A stretch of DNA of 64,000 nt from Trematomus loennbergii (Eukaryota; Chordata; Actinopteri; Perciformes; Nototheniidae): the NCBI GenBank assembly GCA_012861695.1, contig JAAOOA010000060.1, positions 17,522,472 through 17,586,471 of the forward strand, in the 5' to 3' direction. The position numbers and the translations under genes are program-made. The notes beneath the pieces are model-generated. The model was not told the DNA's origin, ran no database searches, and was given only the letters and a program-made list of their open reading frames with translations. Of the stretch, positions 1-10,784 are shown one piece after another (within the stretch, counting starts at the first letter, position 1; each line of letters opens with the position of its first letter).

Positions 1-815
1 AGCTCTACGCCAAATCTGAGATCTCACCATAGGCTGTTGCCATGGAAACGCATCCCTCGCCATAAAACACGATGTTGTCATGATACCTATGCAAATGGTC
101 TAAAACAGCACCAGACTTCAGATAATGGTTAATGGTCCAGCCCTCAACAGCTCTATGTCAATTATGGGGTGTCATCATATGCCGTTTCCATGGAAACGCA
201 TACCTCGCCATGAAACACGATGTCGCTGTAACTCCAATGGACACGGTCCGATCGTCCCCAAACTTCGCTTGTATATCACCGGTCCATGCCTCAACAGCTC
301 TACGCCAAATCTGAGATCTCACCATAGGCTGTTTCCATGGAAACGCATCCCTCGCCAAAAAACACGATGTTGTCGTAACTGATATGAAAATGGTCAAAAC
401 ACCACCAGACTTCAGATGACAGTTAATGGTCCAGCCCTCAACATGTCTATGTGCCATTAGTGAGTTTTCCTCAAAAGCTGTTGCCATGGCAACGCATCCT
501 TCACCGTAAAACACGATATTGCTATAACTCCTATGAAAATGGTCAAAAAGTGCTCAAACTTCACGTGTGCTAACAGTCCAGCCGTGAAGACATCTACGTG
601 ACAGTTTTGAAATTTCTTCAAATGCCGTTGCCATGGCAACACAATTCTCGCTATGAAACACGGTTTTCTCATAACTTCAGTGAAAATGCTCCAAACGGCC
701 CAAAACTTCACAGATGGGGTAACGATGTAGCCATCAAAACATCTAAGCATATTATGGGGTGTTATCAAATACCGTTGCCATGGCGACAGATAATTCGTCA
801 TCAAGTTAGTTCAAT
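1..815. repeat. Tandem satellite, about 147 bp unit, X-box palindrome in each unit
   Basis: Six units are visible. The shared core lies at 35, 184, 331, 480, 627 and 774, giving spacings of 149, 147, 149, 147 and 147 bp. The core is GTTGCCATGGAAAC, GTTTCCATGGAAAC (twice), GTTGCCATGGCAAC (twice) and GTTGCCATGGCGAC, usually followed by a conserved CGCATCCCTCGCC-like stretch and an AAACACG block. Units 1 and 3 resemble each other more than either resembles unit 2, so a dimeric higher-order unit of about 296 bp is likely at the left. The array is cut by the window start and decays after about 815. Short ORFs on both strands here simply read the repeat and are not genes. The core matches the RFX X-box consensus; a function is inference. 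Confidence 0.9.
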
Positions 816-3800
816 AGTTTGCAGTTCAAATATTCTGCTGCTTTTCCAAGCTTTTTTACTTTCTTTTCTTCTCTTATCACACATTCAAGCCCCCAGTGTT
901 CATGTATCATTTCAATCTAAATTCTTCACTTTCTTCTTACACATTACATTTCAGAATAGCAATTCAGCGTCAGCTTTTCAGCATAAAGCATTCCCGCTAG
1001 CAATTTCTTCAGGAATTGCATTCTCTAGTTAAATACTGTAATTATCTGTTTCATTGCAACACATTGAGTTAATTCTGCTCTGATTGAAATTAGCATAGTT
1101 ACACAGTCAGTGCACTGCTGTTTCGTAATGTTCTCTGCACGGTTTAAATGATTGTTAGAGAATCAATCAGTTCTGCTTGGAGCTTCACTGCTAGGACTGT
1201 AAAACCATCACGTAATGGAGATAATCTGAAAATATGCCATGGTGATTGTAACTATGTAAGTATGTCAAAGTTTTCATGTAACTACACTCTCAACGTTATG
1301 TGATGCAAAGGATGCACTCTGCATTTATTTCTCCCTGAAGCCATAAATGAGCAGAAATGGAGTTGCTGTTACTCCATTAGGCTCTATGTGTGGCTTTGAG
1401 TCTGACTCTGAAAGCATTGAAATTGTGCTTGGCTTCCAGTTATGTAACGGTTGTAAATAACATGTTTCCTGTAACTAGCAACAAGCCAGAGGCCAAATCC
1501 AGTTTGCAGCATGTCAATAAAAAAGGCTGCTGCAAAATTAGCAGATTGAAAGTGTACCAACCAACTACAGACTGGCGGTTCAATGTCTCTCATATTGACA
1601 TTTGCAACCAAGTGAATGAGAACATAAAGGAAGCTGCACAGTGAAGTGCAACCTTCATGTGACTGTTCCATAATGTTCTTTTAAATGCCTCCGCACAATG
1701 TGTAATGAGAAAGCCTTTTGTTATTGTTGGTGTTGCCTCTTTTTTCAACTCCCTGCTTGTGTGCACATCAATTGTTGAATCTGCACCAAACAATCACTAG
1801 CCTGTGCCATGTTGGGTTTACAATATTATAAGTGGAACCATACTGTGACAGGTTTATATAAACCATACTGTAGAAGCAGACACGTGTTTTTATTATTTGT
1901 TTAAGTTTAGTGCTAGTTGCAGTGAAATCTAAATTTGAGTTGTGTCATTTGTATTTTAAAGTTTCTAATAATGTCAAAAAAAATAGCAAAAGGGTTCCAG
2001 ACATTGATTTTGGAAAATTAAAGCTTACATCTTCTAGATTGAAAAATACATTTTGAGACACATTATAAATGTCCTTAATTATTCTAACCAACAGTTCTGA
2101 ATGTTAGAAGACATCTTGAAAGTATTTACTCAAGAATGTGAAAAAAACAAGTTGTGCATTTCAGTGCGATATTTTTATGCTGTCGCCTATTAATTATATT
2201 TAAGTTGAAGGTTGAATATTTGTATGTGGTAATCAATATAATGTTTTGGTTCTTTGTATAAATATTTGTATTTTGTATGAATATACAGTACAATCTGTGC
2301 CTATTTATGTGAAGAAGTAAGTAACCATATTGTTTGTGGTGTTGTTAAAGGATAATTTGTTAAATCCGACCTGAGCCTACATTTTTGTTTCTTCGCACCA
2401 CAAAAACCATTCTGACGTTGTGATAACTTCACTACATTCACTTGTTCAACTTACTTAACTACTACTTTCACTGCTTTTATTATTGTTTGTCCTGTAAGCT
2501 AATTATTCTTACATTAGTATTGCTGGCAAATGACATTTATTTTGGTAATTTGAGACGATTGTAGGATCTCTTTGTTATGTGGATACTAAGTGACTCTACA
2601 AGTCTATACCATGTTTCTTATAATGAGACGTCTGAAAGCTGTTTCATTGCTCTGCATTGGTCAGTGATGATGTATTTGTTTAGTTGTAGCTTCATTGCAA
2701 CTCTCTTCTTTATAGTAACAATAGTGTTATTAAGTGACATGTCATGATTATGAATAAATGTAGCTGTTAGTAGTCCAATTCAATCAATGAAAGGATTATT
2801 TGAAAACTGAGCAAAATAGTTTTGTTTGTTGTCTGAAACAATGCAGTTTACTGTAGTAATCCGCAACTTTTAAATATCTCAATTTCTTATATTTCTCAAT
2901 TTTGTTCCATGCAGCAACACATATTCAACCCTAAGGTAGCAACCTGCTTTTATGAAGGACAATGTTTTCTTGCAGTTACCTCTACTCTACCACATCTTAT
3001 AATTACCTGTTCATGTAAGCTTTAGGATTTTGTCATAATGAGATATTTATCCTGTAATGGCAATGTTGTTCCATATCTACCTCTTTCCAGATTGTTGAAC
3101 ATTTACATATATTACCTGTAAACAGGAAATTCTTCTATTGAAAACCCACATCCATACAAAAACTAATCTTCTATTAGAAATACGTGTTGATATGAGAATT
3201 AAAGGAGAAAGTAAATTATGAATTTCCACAACAGCCTTTGCGATTCAAAACCCAACAAAATATGTATAATCTTAAACATAAATCAATATATATAGACACA
3301 GTCACTGTAAAGCGCAGATTGAACTGTGGTCATTCTGTTATTTTTAGTCCCTTTAACCACAACAGAAAAACTCATGCTCTAATTTAGGAGTGCAGTCACG
3401 CCATTGAAATGCAGTGCAATGTCAACTCATCAACATAATTGAGATCAACTCAAATGTTGCGGATTATAACATTAACTTGACTTTATTAAATTCTTAATAT
3501 GTGTTGTTGTCTCTGTCTTGCTTTACAAAATGGATTAATAAACTATTCTTACTGCTATACAGAGTAAAAACATTTCATGCAGAGGGGGTCCGGTTCCAGT
3601 CTGTCATGTGTTGCTTGTATCATAAAAGTAGGCAGTCTGTTACGATCTGAAGTTTTACATTTACACCAAACATGTAAACAGCTTTTGTGACAACCAGTTC
3701 ATGGCATATGATATGCTAAAGGGTATACACTGTTAGGATCAATTATTTAAAAATATATAAGACAAAATCGTAACATCTCTTTACTGCACAGTGAGTACCT

Positions 3801-4284
3801 TTGACTCAATGGTTGGACAAGTGAGATATATGGAAAAAACATAAACATTTAACAGGAAGCAGTTTAACTATGCAAACAGTGGCAAAATGGCAGCTGCATT
3901 CCTTATTCTGCTACACTCCATGGATTCAATGTTTTATTTCACATCTTTCTCAAACATTATTGCAGTATAGCTGGCCTAATCTAAAATTTGCTTTGAGAAT
4001 TGTACGCTTGTAGCCTCCAGATGTTCTGTTGGCTGATAGATTTGCATGTTACCAGGCAACATTTTACAACCACCTTTGAGATTACTTGATCACTTCAACC
4101 TTTTAGCTTATCTATGAGTATTTTTGCGATGGTCTGAAGCAAAACAAACACCATTTGTTACAGAAAAAGCTCACCTATAAAAACAATTAAATAAAATGAT
4201 AAAAAAAAAACACAGGTGGCAGCTGGTGGCTAAGATAACTTTTGGTTAGACATCAATTTTTTTCTTGTTATAACGACACCACAG
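816..4284. other. AT-rich non-coding stretch, nothing recognised
   Basis: No ORF here has protein-like composition together with splice sites, and I saw no paired terminal repeats, tRNA-like boxes or long tandem array. Short ORFs near 1384-1793 overlap on both strands and look like chance. The sequence is typical of vertebrate intergenic or intronic DNA. Confidence 0.6.
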
Positions 4285-4450
4285 CTTATTTACCAGAGGT
4301 TGTATACAGTAGGCATCCCCGGAAATGTAATGAACCATCAACTGAAGCTGAAGCAGATGATGATGGAAAGAGAGGGAAAGAGAGTGAAAGGGAGCATACA
4401 ACAAAAGATAAATTAAACTGGAATGATTTACCACCAGTTAAATTAACAAG
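4285..4450 (+). other. Candidate internal exon of an unrecognised gene
   Basis: A 166 bp open stretch lies between an acceptor-like CACCACAG at 4277-4284, preceded by a T-rich run, and a donor-like AAG|GTAACA at 4450/4451. The reading frame enters at codon position 2 and leaves after position 2. The predicted peptide is hydrophilic: an aromatic, proline-containing start (YLPEVVYSRHPRK), an acidic and lysine-rich middle (EAEADDDGKRGK), then LNWNDLPPVKLTR. I do not recognise the family. No partner exon was identified nearby, so this may be an exon of a large-intron gene, a remnant, or chance. Confidence 0.22.
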
Positions 4451-7160
4451 GTAACACAGTATTTGTTCATGTCTGAGGGTGTTTTGATTTTTAAGGATCA
4501 TTTGACATGTAGGAGCAGCATGTAGCGGTTCTGGAAATATCACTGCAGTCTAATGGTAATCTGAAACTAATGTTCCTTAAAAAAAAACATTAACTTCTAT
4601 CATCACATTTAATTTGTTTTGTAAAAGAAAAGAAGAAAGGTGGGATGTTCAGACCTGATCCTCTCAGATTCTAATTGTAGAATATACGGTACATATATAA
4701 TGCTGGAATATTCATTCCTGAAGCACATGAAGTTTGCTAAATTATTCATCCCAGCTGTGTTAAACTATTATTTTACTCTGGAGCGGTGAGCACTGCTAAA
4801 TAAGGCAATAGGTATGCAGCAGCGTGTCTCTGCTGTTCAACATTGCTTTTCAGTCTTTTCTCGCAGTTCATCACTCAGGATTTCTTTCCTTATTGCATTT
4901 GAATTTTTAATTGCTGGATAAAGAACAAGATATAAGAAACCATTTATTATAATAAAATACGAACTGTAACAGAAAACATTACAATTACTCTTGGGGTACT
5001 TATAGAAGTCTCTTTTCCAGCTCAATGTATTCCCTATGTTGAGGCCCAGTAAATACCAACTCTACTAGATGCTAAATTACAAAACATAATGCACCATGTC
5101 TTTTTTTCTAAAGGAGACATGCTGTTTTATTCTAAGAGCAAGCTTGGATCCACACTCTAAATAAGGTAATTGTAACACAACAACTCATGACTGCTGCAAA
5201 GGAGTGCTGGTTTGCTGCTCTGTGTCACACTACTTGGCAGGTCATTCATTTTAAGAAACCTATTACCCACCCGAACACCGGAGAAGCTAAGCAACATAAA
5301 GCTGTCAATGTCCTTAGCACTGTTCCTTTCAAAATAAAATGTTTATATCTGGTCGTTAAAATAATGTACTGCTTCTACCCCTCTCAAAAGAAACATGTGT
5401 TATGTTCTTGCCACCATTTCTTTTGAGATGATTGAAGGATCTCTTTGTTAGTAAGCTTCGTAAATCTGTCCAGGGGATGCCTTTCATAGTGAAAACCTTT
5501 TGTTCTTTAGTGTGCCCACTAAGACTGCTTACAGTGAATGCGTCTAACAGCAATCCTAATTCTTAAAGCCGTTTAAGAACAAAGGCAATTTACATGTTCT
5601 GGTATTAGCCACTGTCAAATAATTAATTAGAAATATTATAATAGGATTCACTAATTGTTTTAATCCAAGGAAAGAAAATGTGCTGTACCATTTTATTTTT
5701 GTCTGAAAAATATCTGTAAATGATATTGTTCTCAGATCGATAAGGGGATATGCTGCTATCTTCCATATGCGTGATTTGGATATCATTTTGAATTATTTTG
5801 TTAAATACTTTGATGCCTGTGTGAGTTTGTGCAGGCAGAACTAAGCTTTCAACCAGTGTGGAGAATATCAAGGTTAATGTTTGATGAATGAACTGAATGT
5901 GACATTTCCCCTCCTGCCCTAAACTCCTTTGATAAGCTATACAGTCTGAAATCTGACATGTAAATGGTTTGTGGCATTGAAATGTCACTTTGACCAGTAA
6001 TAGGTGTTTGTATTTTTGTTTCTGATATGTCAATCCCGTAAATCAGATTTTACACCAAAACACTAATGAAATAACTACCACAAAAAGCCAAAAATATCTA
6101 TTTTTTCTTTCCTTCCTTTTTCATTATTAGGTTTTGTGAATTTATAGCCATGGATAACCCCACTTTATTATGCAGTGCAAATTATATTGTACACGACGGC
6201 ATGATTCACCAGTAGCCTCCAGTTCATTTGTTAACTTTAGTAAATGCATGAGTGAAAGCTTTGTTCTTGCTCTTTCAAACATGGTTCAATAAATATTTAA
6301 GGAAATCATGTGGATCAAGGCGTGAATTATCATAATGAGAGAGATTACAGTGCTGTATCACAGAGATTTGTGGAAATGCTTCGAGAAGCCCTTGGTGTGC
6401 ATGGAAACCAGTGCGTTGACTTGTTGTCTGTATCCTTTTAGATAAAGTACAAATATAAAATCACTAATATGAAATGTTCTACTAGCCACAGATGCTTTTA
6501 CCGAGACATACACTCTAAATTATAATGACTTTTAAATGAATTGCCATTGCTAAACAAGTTCAATCAATGAGGCTATTTCTGACATGAAAAGCTCTCTGTA
6601 TTTTCCAGTATAATCGACAGAGTTGTGGTGTCAGTGGGGTCTTTCCCTGTTAGGGCACACAGGGCATATCTCCCCAGCCGCCCTCAGGAAAACTCTCTAC
6701 AAGTCTTACTTTGCACATTTTTTCCATCCTCTAAAGAACACATTTTCTTTTTCAGAAACGTTTCTTTCATTTCCATTATACTGCTAGCTGCTACTCTGTC
6801 TCCGAGGTCTCTGCCATGTGGTTTTAATCATTCTCTGCCAGAAAGGTGAAACAGGTTTAAACTAATGACATAATTAATTCACTTATGTAAAGACATTTGC
6901 TTGAGAACAATTACAAGCAAGCTCAATGGTATTTACTTGCATTGTAGCACAATGAAACACAATTAAACCAACCCCTATGCACACTTATATATGCATAATG
7001 GGAGATAAATAGTTATTCAAACAACAGACTCATTATACTTAAACCATTGGGCTACTTCCAGTACACCCAAAGTTGCGTGGTTGAATACACAAAAAATGAA
7101 CACCATATTGGGAAACTACTTCATGTGAGCTAACTAATATCACAACCTTCCCAGGCCCTA
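4451..7160. other. AT-rich non-coding stretch, nothing recognised
   Basis: No gene, RNA or mobile element could be supported. A 28 bp near-match between 2549 and 5421 (both with AGGATCTCTTTGTTA) hints at a shared old repeat but is too short to classify. Confidence 0.55.
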
Positions 7161-7163
7161 AAC

Positions 7164-7290
7164 CGATAGTTACGTATGTAACTACGGTTCTATGAATACT
7201 GGATGACCGCCAGAGGCTGCTTTAGCACTGGATATCTTCTGTCTCGCGCATGCGTAGGTCGAATATTTATATCAACAAAGTCACGTGTGA
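7164..7290 (-). repeat. Left (3') terminal inverted repeat of DIRS element 1
   Basis: The stretch from the GACCGCCAGAGGC block through CTCGCGCATGCGTAGGTCG to ATATCAACAAAGTCAC is the inverse of 12747-12823. The outermost 40 bp (CGATAGTTACGTATG...) differ from the other end, as expected for DIRS, where the extreme ends are unequal and both are stored in the internal complementary region. Confidence 0.9.
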
Positions 7291-7300
7291 CCCCGTATGA

Positions 7301-7324
7301 CACCGGAAGGTATAAGTTCCGGTG
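7301..7324. other. Hairpin next to DIRS terminal repeat
   Basis: CACCGGAA (7301-7308) pairs perfectly with TTCCGGTG (7317-7324) across an 8 nt loop. It lies between the terminal repeat and the internal complementary region, so it would be in the 3' part of the element transcript. Confidence 0.5.
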
Positions 7325-7390
7325 CTGTCAACGGGCTCAGTCCTATGGAATCTTCTCGCAGAAACACGAAATTCCGAGTGACCAAGAACT

Positions 7391-7488
7391 CTGGCGGTCA
7401 TCCAGTATTCATAGAACCGTAGTTACATACGTAACTATCGTTCTATTTCATACTTACTGACCGCCAGAGGCGGTGCTTTAGCACTGGA
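7391..7488 (-). repeat. Internal complementary region (ICR) of DIRS element 1
   Basis: 7391-7440 is the reverse complement of the left outer end (7164-7213), and 7441-7488 is the reverse complement of the right outer end (12799-12846). The two outer ends are therefore joined here, with the junction ATCGTTCTA. This is the template that DIRS elements are thought to use to complete their ends and form a circular intermediate. Confidence 0.93.
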
Positions 7489-7530
7489 TGACCTATATCA
7501 ACAGAGTCACGAGGAAGTCTGAATACTCAC

Positions 7531-9341
7531 CTATAAGGATGGCCTAGACGGACTCTGCAGGAGGACCACACCCAGCGGGTGAGGGGCGGCAACATTCACC
7601 CTGTAATATCTGGCGAATGTGCTCGGAGATGCCCATGTGGCCGCAGCACATATGTCCTCCAGGGGCACACCTCTCCAGGTCGCCCATGATGTGGAGACAC
7701 TCCTGGTAGAGTGGCACTTTACTCTCGGTGGCAAGGGACGGTCATTCGCCTTATATGCCTGGGCAATGACGTCCACGATCCAGTGGGACAAGCGCTGTTT
7801 GGAGAGCGCACAGCCCCTTCTAGGACCACCGTAACATAAAAAGAGCTGCTCAGACTGACGCATGTCAGCGGTAGTCTGGACATAAGCTCTAAGGGCCCGC
7901 ACCGGGCATAGGAGTCTCGACCTCTCTTCCCCCTCTCCTGATGGGGGGTCAAACCGTGCCAGCTGGATAGGCCGATTAAAATGAGAGCGTGCCAGCACCT
8001 TAGGGAGGAACGCTGTGTTCGGCCATAAGGTGACACCTGAGCCATCTGAGTTCCACCTCAGACACGAGCTGTTCACAGACAAGGCCTGAAGCTCGCTTAC
8101 ACGTTTTGCTGAGGTGATGGCAAGAAGGAAAGCAGTCTTGACTGAGAGCCACCTCAGTTCTGCCTGTAACAAGGGTTCAAAGGGAGGCGAGCATAGGGCA
8201 TCCAGCACCAAGGGCAGATCCCATGTAGGGGCCCTTGGGATGTTCGGGGGGCGGAGCCTCAGTGCTCCCCTTAAAAAGAGGGATACCAGCCTATGGCTCC
8301 CCACTGTGCTGTTGTCAACCTTGAGTGTTGAGCTGATATAGCAGCCACATACACTCTGATGGTAGCGGGACACCGGCCGTCGTCCAGGAGGGACTGCAGG
8401 AACTCAAGGATAGTAGGCACCGAGCAATGTACTGGGTCCTCATTCCGCCCTTGGCACCAGTTAGAGAACAGTTTCCACCTGTTCTCGTACTGCTTACGAG
8501 TAGATGGTGCCCTAGCATTGAGGATAGTCCTCCTGACAGGCTCTACGCAGTCGCTCAGCAGTGGGTCGGGCCCTCCAGTGGCCAGACCCACAGCTGGAGG
8601 CGGCCGGGGTCGGGGTGCCATATCCGACCCTCCAGCTGAGACAAGAGGTCCCCCCTGTTGGGGAGACGCCAAGGTGTCCCGCAACAGAGTCTGTGCAGCA
8701 GGGAGAACCAAGTCCTGGCTGGCCAGAAGGGGGCCACCAGAAGAAGCCTGTGGCCCTGATGAAGCACTCTGAGGAGTGTTGGTAGGATCAGGGGAAGGGG
8801 TGGATAGGCATAGAGAAGGCACCCTGGCCATGAATGAGCCAGGGCGTCCTGACCCAAAGGGCTGGTCTTCTCCATCAAGGAGAACCATAGGAGGCAGTGG
8901 GTCGAAGTCCTCGAGGCAAAGAGATCTACCTCTGCCCTGCCGAAGAGACCCCAGATGTTGGCCACCACCTCTGGATGAAGCCGCCACTCCCCTGGTGGAG
9001 GTTTGTGACGGGAGAGGAAGTCTGCGACTTGGTTCCTCTCTCCGGGCAGATACATTGACCGTAGGCTGGCCAGGCAAGGGGCTGCCCAGGTCAGGAGAGC
9101 CTGGGACACCTCTAGCAAGCGTGCAGATTTGGTGCCCCCTTGATGGTTTATATGATAAACCGTTGTAGTGTTGTCCGAGCGGACAAGCACATGCCTCCCC
9201 TTCAGGTATGGCAGGAAGTGCCTGAGTGCTAGGTGCACAGCTCGTAGCTCTAGCACATTGATATGATCTGTGCAGTCCAGAGCAGACCACAGCGGGCTGT
9301 CCTGTTTTGCCACACCGCACCCCATCCCGAGAGGCTGGCAT
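7531..9341 (-). pseudogene. DIRS element 1 tyrosine recombinase, frameshifted
   Basis: The N-terminal core-binding part is in the frame ending at 8271 (9341 to 8271; recognisable RRTILNARAPSTRKQYENRW and IRVYVAAISA). The catalytic part continues in another frame from 8373 to 7531. Visible catalytic residues are the first Arg in AKRVSEL (near 8090-8110), His and Arg in HSTRS (7698-7713) and the Tyr in FARYYRVN (about 7595-7618). The frame change near 8290-8330 breaks the gene. It overlaps the pol frame, as is usual for DIRS. The enzyme would integrate a circular DNA copy of the element. Confidence 0.85.
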
Positions 9342-10784
9342 CCGTCGTAACGGTCTCTCTGCGGAAAGGGACGGAGCCCATGGCCACGCCCCTTGACATA
9401 TACGACCTCCTCCTCCATGGGGATAGAGTGGAGAGGCACTGTTGTGACACCCTGATTTTTCTGTGCCTGTGCCACTTGGGGTCTAAGTGGAGGCCGTTCA
9501 GCCATCTCTGCAGGGGGCGCAGTGACAACAAGCCCAAGGGAACGACAGTTGAGGCAGCTGCCAGCTTGCCCAAGAGGCGGAGAAACAGGATATATGACAG
9601 AGACCTGCCCCTTTGAAGAGGGGAAGAAGCTGGAGGATGTCGTCCAGGCGCTGAGCAGATGGACAGGCCCGCATAGTGACTGAGTCCAGAGCCACCCCAA
9701 TGAAGGTTAGGCTCTGAGAGGGGTTCAGACAACTCTTCTCCATGTTCACCCTGAGGCCTAGCCGGGCGACATGAGAGAGAAGGAGAGCCGTGTCCTGGGT
9801 CGACTGCAACCGGGATGGTGCACAGATTAGCCAGTCGTCTAAGTATGGCAGAATCTTCATACCCTGAGACTGCAGGGGCGAGAGAGCTGCCGCGACACAC
9901 CTGGTGAACACCCTTGGGGAGAGGGAGAGTCCGAATGGAAGCACCCTGAACTGGAAATGACGGCCTCTGAAGGCAAATCGAAGAAACTGCCTGTGATGAG
10001 GCACAATAGGCACATGAAAATAAGCGTCCTTCAAGTCGATGGACGTGAACCATTCCCCCCTGGCAACGGTACGAAGAACGTCCGCTGTGCTCAGCATATG
10101 GAAGGGTAAGATCTTCAGGAATTTGTTGAGTTCCCTCAGATCGAGGATTGGGCGAAGTCCCCCGCCCTTCTTCCTTATCAGGAAGTAGGTCGAGTAGAAG
10201 CCCCCAGGCTCTAAGATGGGGTCCACAGGCTCGATTGCACCCTTGGCCAGGAGGACTGACAGCTCCTGGTTTAGGGCGACTTCTTTTGCCGGGTCGTTTA
10301 TGGTGGTCATTTTGACCCGGCTGAAGACTGGGGGGCGGCATCGGAACTGAAGCTTGTACCCTTGGGTTAAAGTGGAAACCACCCAGGGGTCTGAAGCTTG
10401 AGCTACCCAGTAGTTGAGCTGCTGCTGGGAGAAATAACCGACAGCCGGCCCCAGACCCTCAGTACCTTGCCCCCCGGCCTCTGGAGGCCCTGGGGGGGCG
10501 ACGGTTAGGCACCGGATACCGCGGCTGCCTTGGGGGCGAGTTAACAGGACCGTAGCGGGCCGGCCCCCCCGTGGGATACTGAGGCCCAAGGCGGGCACCG
10601 GGGTAAGTCGGTGGATGGGATCTGCCTCGGGAGGCAGAGGCGGAGCCTCTAGGCCTACCGGGGGGGGGCATGTCTCTGCGAAGAGCTGAGAACTGTTGCC
10701 TGGTCTGACTAGCTTGGACAGTCCGTTCGAGCAGCTGTACGGCCGCTGAACCAAACAGCTCCCCCGGTTCCACTGGGACCGCAC
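8555..10784 (-). pseudogene. DIRS element 1 pol: reverse transcriptase, RNase H, methyltransferase-like
   Basis: Reverse transcriptase is in the frame 10784 to 9498: ILDLRELNKFL, WFTSIDLKDAYFHVPI, LPFGLSLSPR and the catalytic YLDDW at about 9831-9846 are all present. A frame change near 9600 leads into a second frame with the RNase H start TTDASLSGWGAVW. Another change near 9300-9330 leads into a third frame (9700 to 8555) with the rest of RNase H (LELRAV, SDNTTTVYHIN, RNQVADFLSR). After it comes a block with AEVDLFASR, DALAHSWP, LLYAYPP and LLLVAP, which I take to be the Dam-like methyltransferase-related segment known from DIRS elements. Two frameshifts make it non-functional as read. Confidence 0.87.

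Noticed and set aside
1..815. CRISPR-like array
   Set aside because: Repeats are 147 bp units with diverged sequence throughout, in a vertebrate; no spacer/repeat pattern.
5236..5262. 5S rRNA-like phrase (CCACCCGAACACC...GAAGCTAAGC)
   Set aside because: Only about 25 bp resembles 5S rRNA; the rest of the gene and its internal promoter are absent.
2549..5448. 28 bp near-match between 2549-2576 and 5421-5449
   Set aside because: Too short, and no matching flanks; cannot be called a repeat copy.
8114..9616. Plus-strand ORFs across DIRS element 1
   Set aside because: They are antisense shadows of the pol and recombinase frames, without motifs.
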